Shown here: positions 24,442 through 33,503 of the stretch, piece by piece
Numbering within the stretch: position 1 is the stretch's first letter
Layout: each line of letters opens with the position of its first letter
NCBI GenBank assembly: GCA_937928215.1
Contig: CALFWL010000239.1
Coordinates: 1 to 38,102, forward strand
DNA: 38,102 bases
Reading direction: 5' to 3'
DNA from: an uncultured Pirellulaceae bacterium
GTDB lineage: Bacteria > Planctomycetota > Planctomycetia > Pirellulales > Pirellulaceae
Notes under the pieces: model-generated
Databases searched by the model: none
What the model was told of the DNA's origin: nothing
What the model saw: the letters and a program-made list of their open reading frames with translations, nothing else
Translations under genes and position numbers: made by a program

Positions 24442-25803
24442 CTACGTCAACACCGCAGGCAGTTTTCCAGTGCTGTCTGAGAATCGTTCCGTTTCCACTC
24501 CAACGGCGTTGAGCATGCTGACGAACAGATTCGACATCGGCGTATGTTTCTCATCGAACACGGTATAGCTTCCGTGCTGAGCACCCAAGCTGGATCCACC
24601 GGCAAGGACGAGCGGATAGTTTCTGGCGTTGTGGGTTGAGCTACAGGCGCTGCCGTAAAGCACTAGGGTGTTGTCGAGAATCGGTCCGTGTTCGTCAGTC
24701 ACGTTTTTCATCTGTTTCAAAAAGTAAGCGAACTGTCTGGCAAGCCATTGATCATAACGCCCCCAGTCCGCCCAATGGTCGCTGGACTTGTCATGGGTGA
24801 TGCCGTGATGCCCTTTCAAGCCAAGTGCCAGTTTTGGGAAATTGTCACCAAATCCCATTCCGTCCTCGCGGGCGATCATGTACGACAGCACTCGAGTCAA
24901 ATCGGTTTGAAACGCGAGCACCATCAAATCCATCGTCGCGCGAATGTAGGCTTCGGGATCGACGGTCGCGTCAACATCCAGCCGCAAGTGATTGGCGTCA
25001 AATGCCTTCATGGGAATGTCGAGCCATTGCTCATTTCGCTGTAGCTGTTTCTCAACTCGATTCAACGAAGTCAGATATTCGTCCAGTTTGCTTTGGTCTC
25101 GTTTGCCAAGACGACGCTGCAAACCTTTGCTATCCTCCAAGACCAAGTCGACCACTTTCTTTCCGCGCCGGATACTTCGTCGGCGTTCATCAGTGGTCGC
25201 GTCGCCATTGGGCGAGAAGTATCTTTCGAAAATTTCTCGCTGGCGATGCTCGGTCGGAATCGGCGATCCTGTTGAATCGAAAGAAAGCGTGGAAACTCGC
25301 GATTTGTATCCGACTCCGCCGTCTGTCGAAAACGATAGCGAAGGGTAACGAGTATGTTGGCCCAGTGATCGAGCCGCGATCTGGTCGACCGAGACGTTAT
25401 TACGATAAGCGCCACCACGCACGTCTCCGCCGGTCAGCCAAGTGTCTCCTGCGATATGCCCCAACACTTCACGACTGCGAGGATGACTGAGTCCTCCGAG
25501 AATCGAAAGATCATCACGAAACGGTTCCAGCGGCTCAAGCGACTGCGTCAACTGGTAATTTTCACCTTCGCCTTTGGGAAACCAGTTCCATGTATCGTGA
25601 TATGGGTTTTCGGCCGGAGGAAGGCAAACGCCGTTGGGAACGTACAAGAAGCACATCCGTTTGGGCGGTTCAGCATTCGCGCGAGTCAGCGAAGCCGCAC
25701 TGGCAGTGTCACGCATGCACTCAAGCCACGGCAGTGAGCAGGTAACGCCCAATCCTCGCAAGAAGGTACGGCGGTGTAACTTCAGCGGCTTTCGTTTCAT
25801 CAT
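24442..25803 (-). CDS. DUF1552 protein, Tat-exported
   Basis: 453 residues, ATG at 25803 or 25800. The N-terminus KLHRRTFLRGLGVTCSLPWL has a twin-arginine motif (RRTFLRG), so export in folded form is expected. The DUF1552 pattern runs through the whole chain: PKRMCFLYVPNGV, WNWFPKGEGENYQL, SILGGLSHPRS, SVDQIAARSLG, SLSFSTDGG, YLTSLNRVEKQL, DLTRVLSYMIAREDG, LGLKGHHGITH and the C-terminal MSNLFVSMLNAVGV. DUF1552 is abundant in planctomycetes and has no established reaction; a sulfatase/alkaline-phosphatase-like fold has been suggested for related DUF1501 proteins. It starts 38 bases after the cytochrome gene stop and is surely its operon partner. Confidence 0.93.
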   Translation of the reverse strand: MMKRKPLKLHRRTFLRGLGVTCSLPWLECMRDTASAASLTRANAEPPKRMCFLYVPNGVCLPPAENPYHDTWNWFPKGEGENYQLTQSLEPLEPFRDDLSILGGLSHPRSREVLGHIAGDTWLTGGDVRGGAYRNNVSVDQIAARSLGQHTRYPSLSFSTDGGVGYKSRVSTLSFDSTGSPIPTEHRQREIFERYFSPNGDATTDERRRSIRRGKKVVDLVLEDSKGLQRRLGKRDQSKLDEYLTSLNRVEKQLQRNEQWLDIPMKAFDANHLRLDVDATVDPEAYIRATMDLMVLAFQTDLTRVLSYMIAREDGMGFGDNFPKLALGLKGHHGITHDKSSDHWADWGRYDQWLARQFAYFLKQMKNVTDEHGPILDNTLVLYGSACSSTHNARNYPLVLAGGSSLGAQHGSYTVFDEKHTPMSNLFVSMLNAVGVETERFSDSTGKLPAVLT

Positions 25804-25841
25804 TGATCGTACCTCATTTGTGCTGAGACGGCGGCTGCATT

Positions 25842-28800
25842 CTAGTCATCAAGAAAGGATTGGCTAAGCACGATCCCCTTGATAACAGAGCGAAAACGAT
25901 AACTATCCGCAGTCACCTGATCGACGATGCGTTGAATTTCGTCCTCATCGGCGAACGTGACATCGCGCCCCAATGCGTAAGCAAACATATGCTCGACCAG
26001 TGACCGGGTAACGTCGTCAGCTCGGTTGTTCAAAATGTACTGCTGTATTCCTTCCACTCCATTGACCACCTTGCCGTCCGGCAAGGAAGACACAGCATCG
26101 ACCGGTTTCCCTTTTGCTTGTGTTCGAACACGACCAACGGCGTCAAATTGCTCAAACACGATACCGTAAGGATCGATTTTCTTGTGGCAGTCGACGCACG
26201 ACGCCTTGCTGCGATGAAGCTCAAGCTGCTCCTTTAGCGTCAACTTGTCAAACCCGGGCGTATCGGGATCGAGCTCAGGCACATTGGGAGGCGGAGGCGG
26301 AGCAGGGTCGCCCAAGATTTTTTCCTTCAGCCAAACGGCTCGCTTGATCGGATGAGGCTCAACACCGTCGGAATGCCCGTTCAAAAACGCGCCTTGCGCT
26401 AGCAAACCACCGCGATGCGACGCCGGTTGGATCTCGACAGGCCGAAAGTAACTGCCTTCCACACCACTCACCCCGTAAAACTCGGCGAGATTTTGGTTCA
26501 GCATAGCAAAGTCAGATTGAATAAAGTTCAAAATGCTTTGGTCATTCGCCAAAACGTGATGAACGAAATGATAGGTCTCCTTGGGCATGTCCTCCTTCAC
26601 GAAGCGAGTGAAGTCCGGATAGGCTCTGGTATTGGTGTCCATGAGCTGTTGACGGTCGACTCGCAGCCACTCATACGTAAACGCGCGGACCATGCGCCGA
26701 ACCTTCGGATCAGCAATCATCCGGTCGATCTGATTCTCTAAATCGTCGGTCAAATGCCCTTCGTTTGCCAAGCGTAGAAGCTCATCATCGGGCGGCGAGT
26801 TCCACAGAAAGTAAGACAACCGTGACGCGAGAGAGAACTGTTCCAGATTTTGAATGTCATCCGTTTTCGGCATTCCAGCGAGAAACAGAAAGTTCGGATT
26901 GCAGATGACCGCGACCAGCACCTGTTTGATACCGTCTTCGTATCGTTCATGCTCGCCCCTGATGTCTTTCCAGAAATCCACATACCGTTCAAGTTCGCTG
27001 GCAGACACGGGACGCCGATACGAACGTTCAATGAAACGAGTCAACACTTCTCGCGTGTAAATTTCTAAATCGTCCCGGTTGGGCGAATCGAAAAAGATAT
27101 CCGTGTGGCTTTTGGGTGGCCACTGTTCGTAGTACGGCGCTTCAAGCTCAACCGAGTGAACCAGCAGCGGCGGTCCGGAATCACTTTTCTGTTTGACCAG
27201 ATAATCGTTCCACAAACCGATTACCATCGTGTTGGCGTGAATCGTTGTGGCATCCGGATCAAATACTGGAATCGGCAGGTTTTCAAGGCAACCGATGAAC
27301 TCAAGCGTTTGCATTTGTCCCGGCGGAGCAGTCACCTCCTGCGCTGCTCCAAACGTCGCGAAGTCCATGCCATCGTCGGTTCGTGTTCCGGCAAAAACGC
27401 GAACCGATGGATTTTTGGAACCGTACTTCTGCTGATTGGCGGCCATTTCGTTTGTCAGGCTACGAGATATCGTGTCATTGCCGGGAAGTGGCGTCACAAT
27501 GAGCTCGCTGAACCCGACGAAAAACTTGCCTCCCAGCTTCAGTGAATACTCGCCCTGCTCAAGAAGCGCCAAGCTGACCGGTGTCACGATGCGCTGGTTA
27601 TCTTTGAGCAATTTGTTTAGATACAGTCGCTCTTGAATCGTTCCGATTTTATTGATACTCAGCAGAAACGACGGCATCGAGTCATTTGGAGCGTACGGGT
27701 GAACGAGGTCGAATTGGTAATAGCCTGTCGTCGGGATTTCAAGCGTCATACGCGTCGACGTATTGTCCGCTAGGTTGACCGGTCGCAATCCAACTCCTTC
27801 GACGAACTCGAGATTGACGTTGGACTTATGGTTTTTTGCTGACAACCGAATGGAACTTGCGGACTCCTTTGCTGGATTTTCATCTCGCAAACTGATCAGG
27901 CCCCGCTTGGTTTCGAGCAACGGCCCTCGGCTGACCTTGGCATTAAATCGAATAGCGCCTGCGCGAGGAAAATTGTCCTTGATCACGACCTTCAGGTTTG
28001 GCGACGGTCCCTGCCACGAACGAGGCGGAACGTTCCTGTGCGGCAAGGCCGAGTAAAGCACAATGCCGTCCTCTATCGCGCCGAAGCGATCTGCCGTGGA
28101 ACCACGAAGTCCGACACCAATTTTATTCTTAAGCCCTCTCATCGCGAGCTCAACCGTCCGGTTTGCCGGTTCGACAGATTCACCGTTGGCGTCCAAAACG
28201 TGAACGCGAAAGTCATTGGAACTTAACGGCATCGTTTGATAGCCAACAAATTCGGCACTCGGTTGGCCCTCGCCGATCTCCGATCCAAATTCGACACGAT
28301 ACCGAATGGGATTCGGTCGATCTCCTGTCACGATCGCTTTATCCAACGCCTCATTGGCGATGGCTCGATAGTATTCGATGTGCAACGGAGAGATTTGCAG
28401 AACGTCGCCGTTGTTGCTAAATCCCATCTTGGACTTGCCGTCATCGGGCAGCCTGTCTCCAAAGCGAATGGGAAGGCTTAGCAACTGGCTTAGCGTATTG
28501 GAGTACTGTTCCGTGGTCAGCCTCCGTAGGGCGACCGTTTTTTCTTGCTGGCGAGCCGCTGCGGCTTGCTTCAGAGCTTCGGTCATCCAGTCGACCAGAA
28601 GACGACGCTCGGCGGGAGTAGGTTGAGCCTCTCCCTCGGGGGGCATGTCACCGGTGTTGAGCACGTCAAGCACTCCATGCCAACTTTCGGCATCCGTTCC
28701 GTTGATGACATCAGCATCAAGGCTGTCCAGCGCGACGGTGCCTTCACGTTCACCATTCCCATGGCAGTCGTAGCAGTATTTCTCCAGCACCGGCAATGCG

Positions 28801-28913
28801 TCTTGTCGAAATGCTTGAGTCAGCTCATCCGCGTGACTGCGACACGAGCTCGGCAGCCAAGCCATGAAGACCGCAGCAAGTAACGCGCGAGTTTCAGGCC
28901 GTCGTGAGCGCAT
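25842..28913 (-). CDS. Planctomycete cytochrome with DUF1587/1595/1592/1588/1585
   Basis: 1023 residues, ATG at 28913, signal peptide in 1-29. The N-terminal c-type haem module has CYDCH (Cys47, Cys50, His51) and a downstream GDMPPEG with its Met. DUF1587 follows (VALRRLTTEQYSNTLSQLL). The middle 200-560 is a beta-rich, possibly carbohydrate-binding section. DUF1595 (YRRPVSASELERYVDFW), DUF1592 (LASRLSYFLWNSPPDDELL, FTYEWLRVD), DUF1588 (GGLLAQGAFLNGHSDGVEP) and DUF1585 (VKGIVLSQSF-like VIKGIVLSQSF) follow in order. A second haem motif CVDCH (Cys906, Cys909, His910) lies in DUF1588. Electron transfer in the cell envelope is likely; the substrate is unknown. It pairs with DUF1552 downstream, as in many planctomycetes. 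Confidence 0.95.
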   Translation of the reverse strand: MRSRRPETRALLAAVFMAWLPSSCRSHADELTQAFRQDALPVLEKYCYDCHGNGEREGTVALDSLDADVINGTDAESWHGVLDVLNTGDMPPEGEAQPTPAERRLLVDWMTEALKQAAAARQQEKTVALRRLTTEQYSNTLSQLLSLPIRFGDRLPDDGKSKMGFSNNGDVLQISPLHIEYYRAIANEALDKAIVTGDRPNPIRYRVEFGSEIGEGQPSAEFVGYQTMPLSSNDFRVHVLDANGESVEPANRTVELAMRGLKNKIGVGLRGSTADRFGAIEDGIVLYSALPHRNVPPRSWQGPSPNLKVVIKDNFPRAGAIRFNAKVSRGPLLETKRGLISLRDENPAKESASSIRLSAKNHKSNVNLEFVEGVGLRPVNLADNTSTRMTLEIPTTGYYQFDLVHPYAPNDSMPSFLLSINKIGTIQERLYLNKLLKDNQRIVTPVSLALLEQGEYSLKLGGKFFVGFSELIVTPLPGNDTISRSLTNEMAANQQKYGSKNPSVRVFAGTRTDDGMDFATFGAAQEVTAPPGQMQTLEFIGCLENLPIPVFDPDATTIHANTMVIGLWNDYLVKQKSDSGPPLLVHSVELEAPYYEQWPPKSHTDIFFDSPNRDDLEIYTREVLTRFIERSYRRPVSASELERYVDFWKDIRGEHERYEDGIKQVLVAVICNPNFLFLAGMPKTDDIQNLEQFSLASRLSYFLWNSPPDDELLRLANEGHLTDDLENQIDRMIADPKVRRMVRAFTYEWLRVDRQQLMDTNTRAYPDFTRFVKEDMPKETYHFVHHVLANDQSILNFIQSDFAMLNQNLAEFYGVSGVEGSYFRPVEIQPASHRGGLLAQGAFLNGHSDGVEPHPIKRAVWLKEKILGDPAPPPPPNVPELDPDTPGFDKLTLKEQLELHRSKASCVDCHKKIDPYGIVFEQFDAVGRVRTQAKGKPVDAVSSLPDGKVVNGVEGIQQYILNNRADDVTRSLVEHMFAYALGRDVTFADEDEIQRIVDQVTADSYRFRSVIKGIVLSQSFLDD

Positions 28914-29215
28914 CTGGTCGATTCAAGTCAATGACATAGAAACAAATATCGAATGCAGGGAAACAGCAAACGAAGCCCAGCCGATTCTACAGGAAGGTCT
29001 TTTGAACCCCTGAAACAGACTGGTGTTCCGCGACAATCGAAGGAATCCGAATCGCGAGCAACTATCTTATGACCTGAATGATCCTTATGACACCATGTTA
29101 TGTACTCGTAAATCCTCAGGGCTCACGCAAGAACCGGCAACCGAATTGACTCGGTAAACCGCAAGCGATGACCGGTTCCACAATTAGAACCGGTAACTTG
29201 GTGTTTTGCGAGTGC
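28914..29215. other. Intergenic region with paired octamers and a hairpin
   Basis: 302 bases between two minus-strand genes. It holds the promoter region of the cytochrome gene, a direct repeat CTTATGAC (29066-29073 and 29084-29091, 18-base period), and the hairpin at 29171-29194. No gene is supported. Confidence 0.45.
29171..29194 (-). terminator. Terminator-like hairpin after outer-membrane gene
   Basis: A perfect 8-bp stem ACCGGTTC (29171-29178) and GAACCGGT (29187-29194) with an 8-base loop lies 21 bases past the stop of the minus-strand gene at 29216. No T-run follows on the minus strand, so it may protect the 3' end rather than terminate by itself. Confidence 0.4.
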
Positions 29216-30433
29216 TTAATAGTTCATCTTCAAACCGAATGAGAGGCCCCTCGCGTACAGTTCTCCTGAATTTTCAATTCCAGTGAGCACGACCGACTGA
29301 GCGGGAGCCAACGCTACCTGGTCAATGTAGACTGCGTCGAAACCGGCGTATGCGGCAACACTGTTTGGAATCAAGTCAACATACCCTCGGATGCTCACTT
29401 CAGCCAACCACGCTTCACCTGAATCGCTGTCATTGATCTGTGCAGTAAAGTCGGTCGCATTAGTGGCGATGGTCGGCAACAACGGCGAAGCCGATCTGCC
29501 AACATGCATCGAGTTGTAAAACGCTCCACCGCGTCCGCTGACTTGAATGTAGACGTCCTGCGTGATCGGCATGTTGTACTCAAGTCCAAGCTGCAAACCG
29601 ATCATCGAATTCCGGGTTTCAGACCTGACGGCAGCCGTCGCATCCAACGTTCCCGTTGGTAGTGGGGTCGTGCTCGGAGGGAGAAAAATGCGAGTGGGTG
29701 AAGTTCCAAGAGTAGTGATCTCGGAATCTTCACTGATCGAGATGAAGCGCGGGCCACATAACCAAGTCAAACCCGGCCGATGATTTCGCCGACTCATCAG
29801 TTCAATACTTGTGTAGTCAGATTGGTATTTTGAACTGAGTTCCCGCACGTCGAAAAAGTCTTCGATGTCGGGCCCCGCTAGTCGGTCGACGAATAGGCCA
29901 TCAGGCAAACGCGGCATCACGAGGCTAAGGGCGGAAACCGTACCGGTTGCCAGCGGGATGTTTGGGACAGCCAGATCGGCCGCCGTGATCCCGGGCGGAA
30001 GAAGTGGATTCATCGGGTTGTTAACATCGATTCCAGCAAGCTCGGCAACTTGAACAATTCCGCCCAACACAAACGCGCTTTCTAGGTTTGAGTTGGCGAC
30101 GATAAAATCTTCATCCCAACCCGTATACGAACCACGCAACTCGAATGTATGAAGTGTTCGGCGAGAAGGAAAAACGATCTTTCCCTGGACGCCAGCCGCA
30201 CTGCCCAAGTCCGTTGCTTCGTCGCCAGTCAATAAGGTCGCACCAGTGGCGGAATCGGTTGCAACGACCAATGAGTCTGACAAACCTTCTCGATCGAATG
30301 CGATTCCTCCAAATTCGATCGTGACCGCTGGCTCATGACTGGTGGCTGGGGGCCATTGAGCAGTGGCGCGCTGAGGACTGCCAGCGATGCACAACGCAAA
30401 CGCCACAGCAGCAATAGAGAACAAGGTCTTCAC
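29216..30433 (-). CDS. Predicted outer-membrane beta-barrel (BBP7-like)
   Basis: 405 residues from a GTG at 30433, chosen because GGAGAG lies six bases upstream and because it yields a clean signal peptide (VKTLFSIAAVAFALCIAGSP ending near RATAQ). An ATG-like upstream start at 30496 would add 21 unlikely residues. The mature protein has many amphipathic beta strands with alternating aromatics (RTLHTFELRGSYTGWDEDFI, TSIELMSRRNHRPGLTWLCG, MIGLQLGLEYNMPITQDVYI, WLAEVSIRGYVDLIPNSVAA) and ends in GLSFGLKMNY with a terminal aromatic, a mark of outer-membrane barrels. The overall look matches the BBP7/Lpg1974-like barrel proteins frequent in planctomycetes. Cargo unknown. Confidence 0.8.
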   Translation of the reverse strand: MKTLFSIAAVAFALCIAGSPQRATAQWPPATSHEPAVTIEFGGIAFDREGLSDSLVVATDSATGATLLTGDEATDLGSAAGVQGKIVFPSRRTLHTFELRGSYTGWDEDFIVANSNLESAFVLGGIVQVAELAGIDVNNPMNPLLPPGITAADLAVPNIPLATGTVSALSLVMPRLPDGLFVDRLAGPDIEDFFDVRELSSKYQSDYTSIELMSRRNHRPGLTWLCGPRFISISEDSEITTLGTSPTRIFLPPSTTPLPTGTLDATAAVRSETRNSMIGLQLGLEYNMPITQDVYIQVSGRGGAFYNSMHVGRSASPLLPTIATNATDFTAQINDSDSGEAWLAEVSIRGYVDLIPNSVAAYAGFDAVYIDQVALAPAQSVVLTGIENSGELYARGLSFGLKMNY

Positions 30434-31099
30434 AGGGATCTCTCCGGATCGAGGAAAGGCACAAACTGGTGTCTGCACAACTGGATCGGTCCGCAATGGT
30501 GGAATAATAAGAGTGATCGTTACTCACGGAATGGTTGACTTAAATTACGCAGAGTCCCAAATCGTGTTTTTCCCTGCGTCGGTTGATCAATTGCCAATGT
30601 CGCCGCCACAGCCGTTTCGTTGCCGTGGTTGCTTGATCGAAAATATCCCGCGACGAGTGCAAGCAGCTGCCTGCAAGCAGTAGCGTGTTGGCGGCAGGCA
30701 ATGCGGTTATCCATCCACGGCTGGCTCAACTCGTTTTGTCACAAGGGGATTTGGCCAGCAGGATTACTTGAAAGGCAACAAAAATCGTTGAGGTGACTGC
30801 GGTGAGAGCTCGCTTGAGGGAAACGACTAGCTACTCGCTAGGACATAAATGACGGATTTGAGTACTCGAAATCCACGTATTTCACCGCCCTGCAAGTCCG
30901 TCGGTTATTGGTTCGCGAGTACCAAATTGCCAGTGGCCAACAGGCCTGTTTCATATGGTCAGATCTTTGCTCAGGCTTTCGAGTTGGAGCGAGTAGGAGA
31001 AGGAACGAAAGACCTATTCGCGTAACCGCGATTTTGCTACTTTTCCCGCCCGCCGAATTGAATCTCATCAAGAATGCTATCCCACTCCGGAACTTGCAC
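30434..31099. other. Long divergent intergenic region
   Basis: 666 bases between two divergent outer-membrane protein genes, the longest gap in the window. It holds both promoters, not resolved by eye, and a direct repeat TGCAAGCAG (30658-30666 and 30672-30680). The plus-strand frame open from 30908 is a read-through extension of the next gene. No other gene is supported. Confidence 0.45.
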
Positions 31100-31903
31100 A
31101 TGCGAGTCATTTTCTTCACCGTCTTTCTCTGCTTCGGCTCAGCACTCAGCCTCAGCTCGTGGGCCACAGCATCGCAACTTGACTACGAGTTTGAAGAGGG
31201 CGTGTTTTCGGACGAGGTGATCGAAGAGCCAATTGTTGAATCGCCTTGGACGGGAACATTCGCTTCCGGGCTCAATGGTAAGTCAGGTAACAGCGACAAC
31301 CTTGATATCAATATGACTCTGAATCTGGCTCGTGATACTGATTTCACCAACACCACGTTGCTGGCAAGCTACTTTTATGCCTCTAACGAAGTGGCGACGG
31401 TTACCGACCGTGTTTTCGCCCAAGGTCGACGAGAACGTAAGTTTTCAAACTATCCCAAGCTGAGCATTTATCATCAAACCGCGTACGAATGGGATCGCTT
31501 CAAGAATTTTGACTACCGCATCGCGTTGCACGGTGGTTTAGGATACGAGGTATACAAGTTGGATGATCGTTTCCTGAAGCTTCGTTTCGGTGCAGGTGCC
31601 TCGCGAGAAGTTGGTGCGCCGGCTCCAGGTGACGAATGGATTCCTGAATTGCAGTTTGGTACCGATTGGGAGCGAAACCTGACCGACCGAGTTCGCTTGT
31701 ATGCCACGCTGGACTTCTATCCGAACGTCAACGACTTCGCCGACTATCGTTTGAACACACTTGGTGGCGTCGAATATACGCTCAACGAGGAACGAGATAT
31801 CAATTTCCGGTTGTTTGCGTTCAACCGGTATGACAGTACTCCAGCACCCGGCAATACGGAAAATGACTTGGATTACGGGATGGCTCTGTCGCTCGGATTT
31901 TGA
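31100..31903 (+). CDS. DUF481-type outer-membrane protein
   Basis: 267 residues from ATG at 31100; the frame is open from 30908, but this ATG gives a proper signal peptide (MRVIFFTVFLCFGSALSLSS ending near ATA). The mature N-terminus is acidic (YEFEEGVFSDEVIEEPIVES). The barrel begins with WTGTFASGLNGKSGNSDNLD, the start typical of DUF481 proteins (salt-induced outer-membrane protein YdiY family). It continues with paired strands such as RFKNFDYRIALHGGLGYEVY and RVRLYATLDFYPNVNDFADY, ending DYGMALSLGF with a C-terminal Phe, the usual outer-membrane insertion signal. The function of DUF481 is unknown. It is divergent from the BBP7-like gene and may be an alternative or partner channel. Confidence 0.88.
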   Translation: MRVIFFTVFLCFGSALSLSSWATASQLDYEFEEGVFSDEVIEEPIVESPWTGTFASGLNGKSGNSDNLDINMTLNLARDTDFTNTTLLASYFYASNEVATVTDRVFAQGRRERKFSNYPKLSIYHQTAYEWDRFKNFDYRIALHGGLGYEVYKLDDRFLKLRFGAGASREVGAPAPGDEWIPELQFGTDWERNLTDRVRLYATLDFYPNVNDFADYRLNTLGGVEYTLNEERDINFRLFAFNRYDSTPAPGNTENDLDYGMALSLGF

Positions 31904-32150
31904 ATCTGACAGGACCGGTGACACAATCTCGACCCGCTCGCTTGGCTGAATCCCAAGTTCGGACACTCGGACACCGATACGTTTCACTTTGCGAACGTAC
32001 CAACGCTCCGATGGGGTAGTGAATTGCCCGTCGAATCGCATTCTTTCATGCCGGAATGTTGGGCGTTGCTGCGTCTAGCCTTTCAGACGCTTCTGGCTAT
32101 GATATGAGCCTGTTTTTCGAACATTTTCACTCTCTGACAAGACGTTATTC

Positions 32151-33497
32151 ATGTCGCTTGACACGTGGTCGCCCGCATCGTGGCAGAACAAGACTGCCAA
32201 ACAGCAACCTCAATACCCTGACCAAGAACAGCTTCAGAACGTGCTGACGCGGCTTGCCAAACTGCCTCCGCTGGTAACCAGTTGGGAGATCGAAGGTCTG
32301 CGCGAACAGATCGCGGAAGCCGCCGACGGAGATGCGTTTCTGTTGCAGGGTGGTGATTGCAGCGAGAATCTGGATGACTGCGAAAATGATTCGATCGTTC
32401 GCAACCTGAAAGTCATGATGCAGATGAGCTTCGTGCTTATTTATGGATCACTGAAAAAAGTGATTCGTGTCGGTCGCGTCGCGGGGCAGTACGCCAAGCC
32501 TCGTTCTGCCGATATGGAGACTCGCGAAGGAGTCACGTTGCCTGTTTATCGTGGCGACAACGTCAATCGGTCTGGATTCACCGAGACGGAACGTGTACCC
32601 GATCCTGAGCTCCTGCTGCGGGGGTACGAGCGATCGGCACTGACGCTGAATTTTATTCGCGGCTTGTCGAGTCGTGGTTTCGCGGACATGCACCATCCGG
32701 AAAACTGGGATTTGGATTTCGCGACCGATTCGGCTCGATCGGACGAATACCATGACATGGTGGGTTCGATCACCAACTCGCTGAAGTTCATGGAAGCGGT
32801 GCTCGGTTCGGCGATTCGCCAAAGCGAGAGCGTGGACTTCTTCACCTCTCACGAAGCTTTGCACTTACCCTACGAGCAGGCTCAAACTCGCCGCGTTCCT
32901 CGCCGGGAGGGCTGGTACAACATGAGCACGCACTTGCCGTGGATTGGTTACCGGACGGCCGACATCGACGGAGCGCACGTCGAGTACTTCAAAGGCATCC
33001 AGAATCCGTTGGGTATCAAGGTCGGTCCAAAATCTGATCCTGCCGGCCTAGTCGATCTAATCAAATACCTTAATCCTGACAATCAACGTGGTCGCATCAC
33101 GCTGATTCACCGCTTCGGCGCGGATGAGATTGCTTCGTGCTTGCCGCCCATTATTGGTGAGATTCAGAAGAACAAACTGAACGTCTTGTTTTGCTCTGAC
33201 CCCATGCATGGAAACACGTTTTCTACGAACTCGGGGATCAAGACTCGCAGTTTCGACAAGATCTCAAGCGAGCTGGAGCAAGCGTTCAAGATTCACTACC
33301 AACAGGGTTCGGTTCTGGGCGGCGTTCATCTGGAATTGACAGGCGACAATGTTACCGAATGCATTGGCGGCGCGAAAAATTTGAGCGAACCGGATCTTGA
33401 AAGGGCTTACAAAAGCAACGTTGACCCTCGTCTGAACCATGATCAGGCGATGGAGATTGCGTTCCTGATCGCGGATCAGATGAAAAATCATCGTTAG
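32151..33497 (+). CDS. Class II 3-deoxy-7-phosphoheptulonate synthase
   Basis: 448 residues, ATG at 32151. The enzyme joins phosphoenolpyruvate and erythrose 4-phosphate, the first step of aromatic amino acid synthesis. Class II (plant/Mycobacterium type) is clear: LQGGDCSE (67-72), RVGRVAGQYAKPRS (106-119), LPYEQAQTRR, THLPWIGYRT and GIKVGPKSDP. The four metal ligands are visible as Cys70, His353 (SDPMHGNT), Glu395 (VHLELTGDNVTEC) and Asp425 (NVDPRLNHDQ). The His-Glu and Glu-Asp spacings (42 and 30) equal those in the M. tuberculosis enzyme as I recall it. The N-terminal extension used for regulation in mycobacteria is short here. First gene of a compact three-gene run with rnc 6 bases downstream. 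Confidence 0.96.
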   Translation: MSLDTWSPASWQNKTAKQQPQYPDQEQLQNVLTRLAKLPPLVTSWEIEGLREQIAEAADGDAFLLQGGDCSENLDDCENDSIVRNLKVMMQMSFVLIYGSLKKVIRVGRVAGQYAKPRSADMETREGVTLPVYRGDNVNRSGFTETERVPDPELLLRGYERSALTLNFIRGLSSRGFADMHHPENWDLDFATDSARSDEYHDMVGSITNSLKFMEAVLGSAIRQSESVDFFTSHEALHLPYEQAQTRRVPRREGWYNMSTHLPWIGYRTADIDGAHVEYFKGIQNPLGIKVGPKSDPAGLVDLIKYLNPDNQRGRITLIHRFGADEIASCLPPIIGEIQKNKLNVLFCSDPMHGNTFSTNSGIKTRSFDKISSELEQAFKIHYQQGSVLGGVHLELTGDNVTECIGGAKNLSEPDLERAYKSNVDPRLNHDQAMEIAFLIADQMKNHR

Positions 33498-33503
33498 AAG
33501 AAT

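Noticed and set aside
24825-25490. Plus-strand open frame of 221 codons
   Set aside because: Antisense to the DUF1552 gene, low-complexity Arg/Ser composition, no domain.
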